64,000 bases of DNA from NCBI GenBank assembly GCA_029891345.1, contig CM057009.1, positions 287,938,966 through 288,002,965 of the forward strand, in the 5' to 3' direction. The position numbers and the translations under genes were made by a program. The DNA comes from Dryococelus australis (taxonomy: Eukaryota; Arthropoda; Insecta; Phasmatodea; Phasmatidae). Under the pieces are notes generated by a model. That model was not told the DNA's origin. It saw only the letters and a program-made list of their open reading frames with translations, and searched no databases. This document shows, piece by piece, positions 24,173-35,475 of this stretch. Positions within the stretch are counted from its first letter, which is position 1. Every line of letters begins with the position of its first letter.

Positions 24173-25385
24173 TATTCCCCCGCTTATGTGGCCTAATTCT
24201 AATCTGCTTACCAAATCTTTATGTAATACTTTTAATTTGTTTTCAACAAATACGTCATCTAATACTTTAAGTATTTTTGTTTGAGCATGCATAATGGTTC
24301 ATCATTATTATTACTTAAACATACTTCTTCTGGAGTAATTGGTTTCAAGGATATATTTCTGCAAATTGGTTTTTAGTTAAATTATTGATGTAATCAAAAC
24401 ATTAATTTATGTTTTTAATTGTTAATTTTACAATTTCAAGTAAAGGAGTATAATGCTACAATTTCAAGTAAACGAGTAGACGGCTACAATTTAAAGTAAA
24501 GGAATTTAATGCAAAACAAATATTTCTTTAGTCATTTTATTGTGAAAATCATCTAATAACTCATGAATTACCTTTTCTGTTTTCTTTACATCATAAACTT
24601 CTTGATGAAAAAAAATATTAGATATATCTTATTCACTACCTAAAGAATTTAAATAAGAATTTCTAACAGTTAAATTATCTCTTTTACCAACTTTAAAATC
24701 TTTAATTGAAGAATATTGTTTATATGTTGCAATGTAAACCATTTTATGTTTTCTTTTTAACTTTATCTATAAAATTTTTCGTATTTATATTAAATTGTTC
24801 TATTATTTCTTATTGTAGTTAAAGGTTTTTCTTTTTCTTCTTTATTTTATTTTTCTTTAAATTCTAAAGCAAGTTGTTCTTTTAATTTTTCTTACACGTT
24901 TAGTTTTTTCTTGAAGTTCTAAAGCGAGTTGTTCTTTTTCTAATGTGAGTTGTTTGTTCTTATTTTGTTATTCTTTTATTTGTAAATTAGTTTTATATTC
25001 GCCATATTTTCTAATTGAATGCAAATATCTCCAAATATCAATGTTTTAAATACTTTAGCAATTTTACGACATGAAAAAAAAATTAATTTGCCTTTCTTAA
25101 AAGAGAGGTGGGATGAGTTTCTCATCCCATCTGTTTCTGACATTTTTTAAAAAATATTTTAATGAAATTTGTTTCTGTAATGCATTTTTGGATTTGAATA
25201 TTCTAAAATTACCGCAATTTATTTGCCATAAAACAAACGTTCATTATAATCATCCAAAACAATATATTTTTTTTATTATTAAAAATTAAGTTATTTAAAT
25301 CATATAATGAATTTAATTCATTATTAAAATTTTTATTATCTACTAGTTTTAAGTTTTCTAAATGTTTTTGTGGAGAATCGGCCAT
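24173..25385 (-). pseudogene. Polinton gene with MSV199-like N-terminus, coiled coil and T5orf172/GIY-YIG-like domain
   Basis: Read on the minus strand from ATG at 25385-25383: MADSPQKHLENLKLVDNKNF, then after frameshifts YLHSIRKYGEYKTNLQIKE, which resembles the end of MSV199/Bro-N-type domains. A coiled coil with a repeated register follows (KEQLALELQEK and KEQLALEFKEK-like). Next is KMVYIATYKQYSSIKDFKVG, KRDNLTVRNSYLNSL and FFHQEVYDVKKTEKVIHELL, the pattern of T5orf172 (GIY-YIG-like) domains in large DNA viruses and some Polintons. A further coding-like stretch (KVLDDVFVENKLKVLHKDLV, SRLELGHISGGIF) reaches about 24173. Several frameshifts and stops. Function in Polintons is unknown; a nuclease or regulatory role is inference. 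Family assignment is by motif memory. Confidence 0.55.
24429..24510. repeat. Three short tandem repeats (~30 bp) inside the minus-strand Polinton gene
   Basis: Three copies of CTACAATTTCAAGTAAAGGA-like sequence separated by GTATAATG, GTAGACGG and ATTTAATG. Probably slippage within the decaying gene. Confidence 0.7.
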
Positions 25386-25430
25386 ATTGTAAATATGTTA
25401 GAAAATATATTAATATACATATGTTAATAT

Positions 25431-25850
25431 GCTGATGAAAATATTCTAATGCTGATCCTGGCTCACCTCAATAAATCGTCTAAAAATCAATCAAATTATA
25501 ACCAAAATCAAGTAAATTTCTTGTTTTCTGGAGGCATAATTTAAGCCAAATTAAGCTAATTTAAGCCAGCATCAAGGAAACTTTATCATTTTTCAAAAAT
25601 TTCCGAGGTGGTTTTTCCCCAAGGCATTTTTTCTTAATAAATTTCTTTATCAATAAAAATGGAATCCCTACTCAGGAAGTTAAACAATTCATTTGAAATC
25701 ACTAAACTACAAGATCTCGAAAACAATTTTTTTTTAAAATAATAAATGAGAAACAAGTTTTCTTGACGTATAAAGGTTTCAAATATATGAAAAATAAGAA
25801 ATTTCTGCGTGAAATCGAATTCTCTCATATGTATGATTTTCATTGATTTT
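25431..25850 (+). repeat. Direct duplicate of the Polinton left end inside its right end
   Basis: ATTCTAATGCTGATCCTGGC, AAATTATAACCAAAATCAAG, TTTCTTGTTTTCTG and the later AAAAATGGAAT...ACTCAG...TAAACAATTCAT and CACTAAACTACAA match 18370-18960 in the same order and orientation. It includes the start of a small frame (MESLL..LNNS..ITKLQDLEN). The right terminal repeat follows in inverted orientation, so 25431-26214 has the layout of a short deletion derivative. Confidence 0.75.
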
Positions 25851-26139
25851 TTTCATTAAATTTATCATGCCACTTTTGTAATTCTTTTTTTTTTGTCGGA
25901 TTGAGTTTGGCTTTAATTTGCTTGATTGTAATTTTTGCTTTTATTTGCTCGATTTTTTTTTTTACCTTAAATATGCAAGGTAGGTAGATTTCAAATTAAA
26001 ACCTTACTATGACATTTTAATAAAAAGTAAAATCTGCTTGTTTTTTACTTAAATTTGCTTGAGTTGTCATAAAGTTGCATGTTTTAGGGAAAGCGAGTTG
26101 AAAAAATAAGTGTCGTTGCCTGAAAACATGACAATTATT

Positions 26140-26214
26140 CGATTTTTGATATAATTTGCTTGGTATTTTCCCAATTTATTGGGGGTGTGCCAGGATCGGC
26201 GTTAGAATTCTACT
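26140..26214 (-). repeat. Polinton right terminal inverted repeat
   Basis: Reverse complement reads AGTAGAATTCTAACGCCGAT, CCTGG and AATAAATTG, pairing with the left end. Confidence 0.85.
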
Positions 26215-26220
26215 AATTTT
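26215..26220 (+). repeat. Polinton target-site duplication, right copy (AATTTT)
   Basis: Pairs with 18359-18364 and directly follows the inverted terminal repeat end ...GTTAGAATTCTACT. Confidence 0.85.
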
Positions 26221-27090
26221 ATTTATTCGTGTGGCACTATATTACAAAATGGAGAACGAAAGAGGCTCTCTGAAGACACATTTGAAGTTTGTTATTTACT
26301 CCCAGAATGAAAAGTAAGTTGGAATTGGTTAGATTTTTTTTTCGAATATATAGCATAGTATGGTCTAGTAGCTAAATGGTTTCAATTTTGAAAATAAGTG
26401 TATGACACACTTGAAACAAATTTGTATATATTAACTGCCGCAGTATTACTTGTTTGATAAATTTTTTAATAATATGTTAATTTTTCCCGAAATAATACAT
26501 AAAACCTTTATTCATTCGTGTAGTGCTAACTTACAAAATGACTGACAAAAGTGGCTGTGGTTCGACTTGTATGACGCTTGTAATAAATAGCGTCAGCGTA
26601 CAAAATAAGTTTGAAATAAGCGTACGGTATGGTATTTTCGCCGAACAAACCTAAAATATTTGCGTGGCCACCATTTGGAAAAAAAGTGCCTTGTTATGTT
26701 TAACTACTTATATTTACCTGGCCTATCTAAGTATTACTTACGAACCAAATTTGGCGAAAAATGGTTGAGTAGTTTTCAAGAAATAATTTTAATGCTTTAT
26801 TTTTCATGTGACGCTATCTTGCATAATGGCGGACCAACAACAATATTCAGCTCTAAATTGAATTCTTATTTCTTGCGCTGTTAGCATACAAAAATTGGTT
26901 CAAATAGGTTGAATGGTTTCCGACATTTAATACACCATCCTAAATGTCGGAATGGTAACCATTTTGAAAATAAGTTTCCTGCGTGGTCAAAAAGTGCAAA
27001 GATACGGTGTCCTTACTTATTACTATACGTGTACCGAGTTTGGTGAAATTCGGTTCACACTTTCGAAAATTGAAAACTGTCACTTGGTTC
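26221..27090. repeat. Degenerate ~285-bp tandem array, right part
   Basis: The TTTGAAAATAAGTG-type phrase recurs near 26385, 26670 and 26953, spacing about 284 bp. Removing the Polinton and one target duplication makes GACATAAGAATTTTATTTAT continuous, matching the same point in another unit (ACATAAAACCTTTATTCATT, near 26500). Confidence 0.7.
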
Positions 27091-27099
27091 CACAAGCAT

Positions 27100-30000
27100 T
27101 TTGTGTTGCATACTGAGCACGCGCCCGCGTAGGCCTAAGCGATTGTTATGTTTTAGGTAAAAGCAATAAAATTTCGTTCTCAATTGTGTTTCGAAACCGT
27201 TTATTCATAAACACGTTCGTAATGTTATTAAGAATGTTATATATATTTTCTTTGACTTTTTTCTTATTGTTGTGGATGGAACAAACTAATTGTTACGAAT
27301 TATAATTTAACGCTTGGGAAAGTAGTTTGAAAATGTAGAAAAATGAAGTCAAATTCGCGGTACTCGATTTTTGTCGGCAACTCTGAATTAAAATATAATA
27401 ATATTTCTTTTGCCACATTGTCTCTCATGTTATGCAATTCAGACTCTTCGCCGGCCACGTGTCAGAGTGGTATTTTTAGAAACAAAACAACTAAAAGTGC
27501 ATATAGGTAATGCATAATGCAAATAACTTTAGTTTCTATTTTTAGTTAGTCGCGTTATTTTTCCCTTAATACATCGTATCATACAACGGTACTTTAATTA
27601 GACCGAAATAACTAACGTCGATATTTTCCCGATATTAACCTCGCTAGCCCACTGCGCCAATAAGCCGAGAGTTACCTATTTTAAAGGAAGTGAGTTGGCG
27701 CACCTTACGAAATCAATCAACTGATTTAGCGATCTCTGTGTTACCCATCTCTAAACTGAGGTGTCGCAGATCCGTCCCGGAAGACTACATTGGGAGGACA
27801 AATTCCGGATTATGATCACCATCTAATAAAATCTGCTGACATATGTATATAGATATGAACTGCAATGAACCGTTAGTAAAATTTTGCGTTGTTCTTCGGC
27901 TACCTTTCGTTTTGTATTCAATTATTATCTTTCAATGTGTGCTTGTATTTAAAATAAAAATACTGACATGCACAGAGAAGATGGAATCATATGTTGTACA
28001 TACAAAGGCAGTTCTGTAACATGTATTTGTGACATTTTATTATTGTTTTATTAAAACTTTTCCTATCACAAGTTAATTTGCATCTTATGTAAAACAATAA
28101 TTTTAAAATGGATTAAATACATGAAACGTAATAATTCTTAGAAGGTTGTGTAACATAGATCCCTAGGAATAAAATTTCATAAAATTGGTGGCAAAGTTTG
28201 TTATATCTACAAGCGCAAGGAACATACGACAGGTAATCTTTGCGATGATAAAATGGATATTTATATCGTTATTGATTTCTAAGACCCAATTTTAAAGTCA
28301 TAAGTATATTTCAGGATTTTATTTCCCGGCTCTATATGCTTCAATAATTACCCAACGTTGTGGCCTATAGTTTCTTTTACTCCCACCAGCTTAACTTTAG
28401 ACTAATGCACATTGTACGTATTAGACAATACATATTGTATTTGATTGTACGTATTTAGACAAAATACTAAACCATTCGTTAGTTTAAGATTGTTCTATAG
28501 AAACAAATGTGAAAAACTTACATCTGAAATTAAAGATGTCACATTTAGAAAAAGGCTTTCATCGGGATAGATAAATAAAACATAGGTTTGGGTTTCCATA
28601 GTTTTTAGACTTTGAAAACATGTTTTATTACACTTAAACATTATGTCATTACACATATAAGACAACCAAACAGAATTCACTTAACAACCATTTTTCTATC
28701 TCATATTTAATTTCATTTGTTATTTCCATCATATAACATATATTATTTCGGAAGTATATTATGCTCTGTACAATCTACTACTTTCATTTGAATGTAACAT
28801 GATTTCATATCGTCAAGTTTTGTCATTATGGTTTTTGACCCCTGGAGTAATGATTTACATTTAATATCCATAAATGATTATATCCCATATATTACATATT
28901 TCAATTAAATATATTACAAGAGACAATAAGTAATTTATTCCAGGCAAATTACTTCTTTAATATGACTAGAAAATACTTTTGTATACATCGAACCTCTGAC
29001 AAATGACAACACTTTTAAAACATTCCATTTTTTTCCCTTCAAATAAACATAGGTACGTTATGATTGTAATCGGCTCTATCTAGATGGTATGGGGATATAA
29101 GTATGACCACCAATCATGTTCATGTGAACGCTATTACAATATTATATTTTAAAAATTTTCTTTTATACATAATTTGTGATAACAATAATTTCATAATTAC
29201 AATGCAAGTATACAATATTTTAGTGTTTTTTTCACTATTGAGACATATTCATAGATCCACAGTTTTTTTTCTGAGTGTCCAGCTGTCTAGATGATTGACA
29301 TACATTACTGATATTAAAATGTTACATTGATTTACGTATAGATCTTTGGGTTTTATAGTCAATTTATCACACCCAATAAAATTTCTTTTGTTAATAGTAC
29401 ACACCCAGCTATTAACAACCATCTCAATGGATCACAACCATCAAATTTTCTAGAACATAATATGTAAGTTGTAAACACTTTAATCAGCATAGATTTATTT
29501 TAACAATAAACATCTTTTTTAGGAGTGACAATACACATTTAACACAAATGGTATTGTTTCCATTAGAGATGCATCATTACATAAATATGCTTCATATTTC
29601 CTTACGAAACGTTCATTCAGTAAACATTTGATCGAATCTTTAAACAGCTATACTAATGTATAGTGAAAGGCATTAATTGGGTAATGGTTTACTTAAGTGT
29701 TGAACATATAAACTTCACTACACTGCGCCATTAGAAAGGAATACGAAAAAAACGTATAATTACGATTCGGTTGCAGGATTGAGAGAAAATGACAAACAAT
29801 ACACGAAATACTTACCACTTATTAATTTTTATCGATGTTAGAACTTTACATTAAGCTTACGTCACAATCGTTACTGTGCGAGAGTAGCTGAACACGATCT
29901 GAGCAACTTGGTTTGTCGTGTACGCAGTCAACAGACATACTATTTTAATTGACATGACACGTGTATGCTTCTGCTGCTAATACTTCATGATCTGCATTAA

Positions 30001-31825
30001 TCCTAATGTTTAAAGGAACTGAAAATTCTCCACGTTTTTTTTTAATCTATGGCCTATTTAAAATTGTTCAACTGATTATGATCACATCGTCGACGGACTT
30101 ACAATTAATTTAATGTAATACTGAAGTATCTTTGTAAGAGCAGCCCCTTGGATATCTATTACTTGGAGAAAATCAGCTGCAGCTAATGGCCTGTTCGCTT
30201 AGACGGCAGTGGGAATACCTCCACTCGCAAACTGCCGCAGTTCCAACCTAGGCACTTGCTTGTTTGAAGCACACACTCTTTTCATTTAGTAAACACTTTT
30301 ATAAATTTAAATGGAAGACAACACATAGGTACACATCGCCAAGCTGTGATACACCTGCATTCAATACCTGTGACTATCGGGCACGTGACATCTCATTTAC
30401 AGGAAATATACCCATGAAATAACAACTGAGTCAAAAGTATTTCTTTAAAAAATCAGTCTTTAATGGTATACATCTGAAATGGAAGCAGGCGTATGTAGAG
30501 TCAATGGAAGTCGCTGCAACATATTTCAGACAGGAGATGGTGAGAAGTTTTCGAGGCACTTACTTAAAAAAAAAAAAGAGACAAAAAGACATGCATTATT
30601 TTTACCAATAAAACTGCGTAACTTAAAAAAAATTACTGTAAAACACTAATGGAAAACATATGCCGTCATTTTGAAAAACATGTTCCGAAAACTCTAAAAA
30701 AAAGTAAATAATAATTAGTGAAATTAATTGGTGAAATGATTTCGCAGTTATAAAAAAATGATCAAGACTATACTGAAATTGTGAAAATTGGTGGAAACTG
30801 AAACATCTAATGGAATAACAGATATCGTACTATTTGGTACGGTTACTGGACTTAACTTATTTAACGCAGTTCACCACAAGTCCTCAACGTAATCTACTAA
30901 AAAAAAAAATATATATATAAAAAAAAAAATAAAAAAAATTCAAGAATCCATTCTGTAACTAAATTTTGTGGCGAACACAACATTTGTTATACCGACTACT
31001 TAAATGTTTCGTTTTAGTATCTAACAAACAGCTTTGTGGTCACTACAGAATTATTTTGCGTCCACCAAAAATAATTGACAGTATACATTAGAAGTAAATC
31101 TTTTGTACCCACAACTTTCTCTTTACCTCCCCGGTGCACTCGGTAGCCAGTCTCGCCTCTTCAACTGTCATTTCGGCGAGTGTCTTTACACTGGATGAAA
31201 TTGGTCATTCAGTTTCGGAGCGCTTCCCGAAAAAATTGCATACTGGCATCATTTTAAAATATCCTCCATTTCTGGGGCGAAAACTTGCAAGTTATCATGC
31301 AGTGTGGAGTTAAAATTAAATTGTGCTCTCTGTGCGTTTTGAAAATTATGCTTCTCGGAACAATAGAATAATTTTCAGCGATAACTATATAGAAATCTTT
31401 AGAGTCTATAATTTGATTTTTAAAACTGTCTCTCGCACTCTCTTTTACACCTTAGCCATAATCTTCCATGACGGCAAACTCTAAGTCAATATATGTGAGG
31501 ATATTATTGATGAAAAATGAGACGGAGATTATACCACTTATAGCCTAAATTTATATCTCGTGAATATATTCACCCCTAAAGTAAGTGATTTTGTAATTAA
31601 TTACTATAATATCTATCAAAAACTATGAGAGATAGAACAACACTTTAACAAATTATTTTTAATTGATCAAATAGAATAAACTTCAGAAAATCTGGCCGTA
31701 AAGCCAAACACTTTCGTAAATTAAGTTTGTGTTGTCAGATTATGACCGTATGCAGAACATTTCAATCTGTAGTTTTTCCCCAGTTCTGATAATTTTATTT
31801 AATAAATATAAATTGAGTAATATCG
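27100..31825. other. AT-rich intergenic sequence, nothing recognised
   Basis: No gene, SINE or MITE recognised in about 4.7 kb. A/T simple sequence at 30899-30940. Base composition is uniformly AT-rich. Confidence 0.35.
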
Positions 31826-31830
31826 CCTTA

Positions 31831-32413
31831 GGCAGGATTTACAACTACCAGTCACGTCCGTCCGTCCGTCATCCGTCCGTCAATCGCGTCACCAACAGCC
31901 AATCAGCGGTGGCCATTAATCTATCCGTCCATCCGTCAAAACCTTGGCAAGTTTTAACTTTTGACGGACGAACGGATGAAATTAGAGCCGTATAAACTTG
32001 CACGTTTTTGTTACTCGTTCATCCCGAATTCTGTACAAGGTTGTGTAGTGTGTGCAGTGTTTTGTTTTTGCTGACATGATTTTTATGTAACTGTAAAATT
32101 AGTTAAATTACGTTTGGAAACACGAGCTCCTTTTGTGCAATAGTAAAAATAATAAAATTATGCTTTATATGCTATTAAATTTTGTTTTACATTGATTAAA
32201 TTCCGTTACATGCATGTATGGTTGATTTCGATACTTGGAAAAACAATACCGCGAAAGATTTTCACTTTTAGTGGAGAATTTTTTCGTGTTTGTAAAAAGT
32301 TTTGTTTTCATTAGTTTGCAGCAATGAACGTACGAAGTTTGGTTGTAAATGCTCGGTTGCGAGACGGACGAACGCATGACGGACGGACGCGACGGGTTGT
32401 TGTAAATCCTGCT
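31831..32413. mobile_element. Harbinger-like MITE (583 bp), TTA target duplication
   Basis: The left end GGCAGGATTTACAACTACC and the reverse complement of the right end AGCAGGATTTACAACAACCC form inverted repeats of about 50 bp, including a (CGTC)n-rich stretch (CGTCCGTCCGTC). Flanked by TTA at 31828-31830 and 32414-32416. Three-bp TWA duplications are typical of PIF/Harbinger elements. A further inverted GACGGACGAACGGATG is internal at 31963. No transposase frame. Confidence 0.8.
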
Positions 32414-32419
32414 TTAGTG

Positions 32420-33457
32420 AACACACTCAAACCAATTGTACTCAATAAATGAGTGCACCAATTACCAAGTGCAAGGCAAGTCTGCGTGGGTAGGCAACAC
32501 CTCGGCCAACTACAAATGCCTGTGTGATAATTTATTGCGAGAATGTAAATTGTTATGGAAACATCTCGCTTTGTGCGAAATTCCGAAGTATAAAATCAAG
32601 GGCCGAATTTGATCTACTTAGTATATTTTAATGCAGTTCGTTTTATTGACTATAATTTTGAATTAACACGACACTTACATATAGAAATAGTTTGATACAG
32701 TTTAGTTTTATAGTAAATGTTTACAGTATTTTTTTTTCGAGCAATAGAACATAGAAACCACGAAAAAAACTTGTTTTAAAATGTATAACATTTTAAAAAG
32801 GTAGAACTTTAACCAACCCAGTCTACCAAATTTTAACTGAATTCCGTCTTCTTAACCTTAAGTTATAAAGCTTTGTTTAAAGAAATTATATATTTACTGA
32901 GTATACATTTTAAGAGTATATAGTTGTAGACAATAAACATTAATTCGTTAGTTTTAAGGCAATAATTTCAGCATATTTACAGATTTTGTGGTTTTACCCA
33001 TTATTTTTCGCAAAAATTCTGCAAATTTTAAAATAGAAAACTGTATCTGTATCAACTATTGCTCTATATGATAGCTACCAGCATTCAAATATCTTTAATG
33101 AATCTAACTATATCTAAGTATATTGTGTAGTTCAAATCGTTTACTTGATTTTATGTTTCCGAGAAACACATTGTACGAAACGGTTCAAATCGCCACTTTT
33201 TTCTTGTAAATTGAGATTTTTACTACAAATAACGATGTTTATTGAAAGCAATATATATTTTCAACGATAAATACACATTTTTATCGATCTGGTAAAATCC
33301 ATTGTTAATAAACCTATAAAAACATAATTTTAATGTTGCAGACTATCGCAATTAACAAAATAGCGTTACAAATAACCTCACGAAATGTAATTGTTGTCAT
33401 TTAACTTGATATGTCATTCTCAATCCTCGCAATTAACAGCCACAGACGCATTCATGT
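32420..33457. other. AT-rich intergenic sequence, nothing recognised
   Basis: No supported feature. Confidence 0.35.
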
Positions 33458-33466
33458 GTAGCAGAG

Positions 33467-33732
33467 GTGAGTGAGTGAAGAGTGAAGAGATATGGGCGGC
33501 TCTTAACAGCGAGGTCTTGAGAGCCGATGGAGGTGATTGAAGTGAATTAGGAGCGGCGCCGGAATGAGGGGGCGGGGGAAACGGGAGATCCCCGAGAAAA
33601 CCAGCCGACCAACAGTATCGTCCGGCACGATTCCTACTAGCGAAGATCCGGTGACCCGGCCGGGGATTGAACCCATTTCACCTTGGTGGGAGGTGACGAG
33701 CGTGCTAATCGCTCAGCCTCCGCGGCCCCTCG
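33467..33732 (-). mobile_element. tRNA-derived SINE, family A, with target duplications
   Basis: The reverse complement carries an A-box-like GAGCGATTAGCACGC, B-box GGTTCAATCCCC and the family body (CCGGATCTTCGCTAGTAGGA, TCGGCTCTCAAGACCTC). Flanked by the identical 9-mer GTAGCAGAG at 33458-33466 and 33733-33741. Confidence 0.85.
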
Positions 33733-33741
33733 GTAGCAGAG

Positions 33742-34699
33742 ATTTTTCCTACCCATGCATGCGTGCCATTGCATCCTTTGAGAATTAGCCTACTCATTTG
33801 TTGGGTACGGCTGGCTTGAATGCGTTTCAGTAAGTTGACCCTATTTGTTTTGTAAATGCGTACATATTAACTTTAAGCGAAAGAACAGGAGAAAAGCTAG
33901 TGGTTACAATGTTTTTTTCCACTTATAATTTCACAATCCCAGCTTATATTTATGAACAGTTTTATGCACCAAATCTTGTGAGGTTTAGCATCTTCTATCA
34001 TCTTAACATCATCCACTAATTTTTTGTTTTATTTCACGTAGTTTTTGATATATTTAAATTAGTAAATTGCAAAACAACTGGCTTTAAGGCGCATACCTCC
34101 CTCAATAATCAATTAACTTTATAAATATTTGTTTCTGTTTCATTTTCCATCAGGAAATACATCACAAAGATTTTAACAAACTTTCAGGGATACGTTGTAG
34201 TTCGAGTAGAGGCATAATTTGATTTGTGAAAGTGGGAATCTTGGAATAAAGGGGCAGATTCATTGTAGCCAATAAATAAAGTCGTTCGCGATATATTTTA
34301 TATTACGCTGTGTGCCAATTGTACCAGGCTAGCTTAATAATACAATTTAAGGGCGTCTGTAAATATACCGAAAGATATAGCATGCATTAACACTAAGCAG
34401 GCCTACAACGACAAAAAAGTTTTTCAAATCAAATTACAATGATGGTCAGATGTGGTGAAATTATCTATATGTTGTGAATTATACAGTTTTAGACGTATAT
34501 ATGAAATATAACACTGAACAAATGATTTGTAGAATATCGCAATGACCAGTTTTTACCCAAGTCGAGTTACATGTGCTACCTTAAACGAAACTGCAAAATT
34601 GAGTCTTTGCATCTCTAATGTAAAACTGTGACAAATAGTACAATTATGTTTAGTTGTTAGACACATACACTTAATACAGATAACATCTAATTTTAAGTT
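33742..34699. other. AT-rich sequence downstream of sif, nothing recognised
   Basis: No supported feature. Confidence 0.35.
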
Positions 34700-35222
34700 T
34701 ATGTTTAATGTTTGCGCGTATATTTCCCCCTAGAAATTTTACCGCAAGGTACAAAATAAACACAGGTTATTATTGCACACATAGTATTATTTGGGCAAAG
34801 GCTTACAGCAACACAAAATGAGAGTGATGAATGCACAAAAATTTTCAGCAAAGTGAATGAAACATAAACACGGAAAATAACACAGTGCCCTTTTCACTAC
34901 GAAGAAAGAACCATTAGCGAATTCACTATCGCGCACTATTTCGGAGAGAAGAACGAACTTGATTCATCAATGGCTTGAACGTGTGAGTGGAAACGTAAAG
35001 GTGTCGTGTGACGACTGTCGGAACTTAACAAATGAATTATTTTTACCCATCGGGGAGTTTGTTGAAGGTGCGGTGCCTCGGCTCAGCGGCTTCCTAGTCG
35101 TCGTGGTCGCGAGAGTGGAAGCAGCATACGAGAACGCACAAGCACATGCAGCAGCAGAAGCAGTGCTTGGGCGGCGATAGTGAAACGGCGAGCACTGTAT
35201 TATCTTCGCGTGTTCGCCGACC
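34700..35222 (-). other. Possible 3' UTR of still life
   Basis: Sequence directly after the inferred stop codon. It starts GC-rich and becomes AT-rich. No coding frame continues in phase with the terminal exon. An ATTAAA-like hexamer is present near 34710 on the minus strand. The extent is a guess. Confidence 0.3.
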
Positions 35223-35440
35223 TCAGGCGTGATTCGCCTGGCTCGAGGACGACGACGGGCCGCAGTCGCGAGCCGACAGCAGCGGCTGCTCCGTCTTGCG
35301 GCCCGAGAACTCGAAGACCGTCGTGCGGTCGCGGGAGACGATGTCCGAGTACGACGAGGCCGACGCTGACTTGGCCTTGCGGGGCAGCGTCGTCGCCTCG
35401 CCCGTCGCGAACATGTCTCGCGGCTTCCACACCGGAGATC
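35223..35440 (-). CDS. sif: still life, terminal coding exon
   Basis: The acceptor is TGTTTGTTGGCAG (AG at 35442-35441). The first two bases, GA, complete a glycine, so the join reads DLG|SPVWKPRDM from the 249-nt exon, or SDG|SPVWKPRDM if that exon is skipped. The frame continues through ATTLPRKAKSASASSYSDIV and TTVFEFSGRKTEQPLL to a poly-Ser end and a TGA at 35225-35223. These motifs resemble the Sif C-terminus, which is expected to be unstructured. The exon is GC-rich. Downstream sequence to about 34700 may be 3' UTR; I see no clear AATAAA on the minus strand there, only an ATTAAA near 34710. A nested MITE starts about 35 bp upstream of the acceptor. A further 3' exon cannot be excluded. 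Confidence 0.8.
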
Positions 35441-35475
35441 CTGCCAACAAACAGCCGCTCGCTGCAGCCTGCGTA

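Larger units (their letters stand above)
18365..26214 (+). mobile_element. Polinton/Maverick-type element, internally deleted, with nested Tigger
   Basis: The left end AGAAGAATGCTAATGCCGAT and the reverse complement of the right end AGTAGAATTCTAACGCCGAT form inverted repeats, starting with AG as Polintons do and similar over about 75 bp, then sharing AAGCAAATTTAAGC-type subterminal motifs. A 6-bp AATTTT duplication flanks them. Inside are a family B DNA polymerase (plus strand) and an MSV199/T5orf172-like gene (minus strand), converging near 24.0 kb. I found no integrase, ATPase, protease or capsid frame. Total length is 7850 bp, about 5.3 kb without the Tigger insertion, against 15-20 kb for complete Polintons. 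A second direct copy of the left end lies inside at 25431. Confidence 0.88.
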
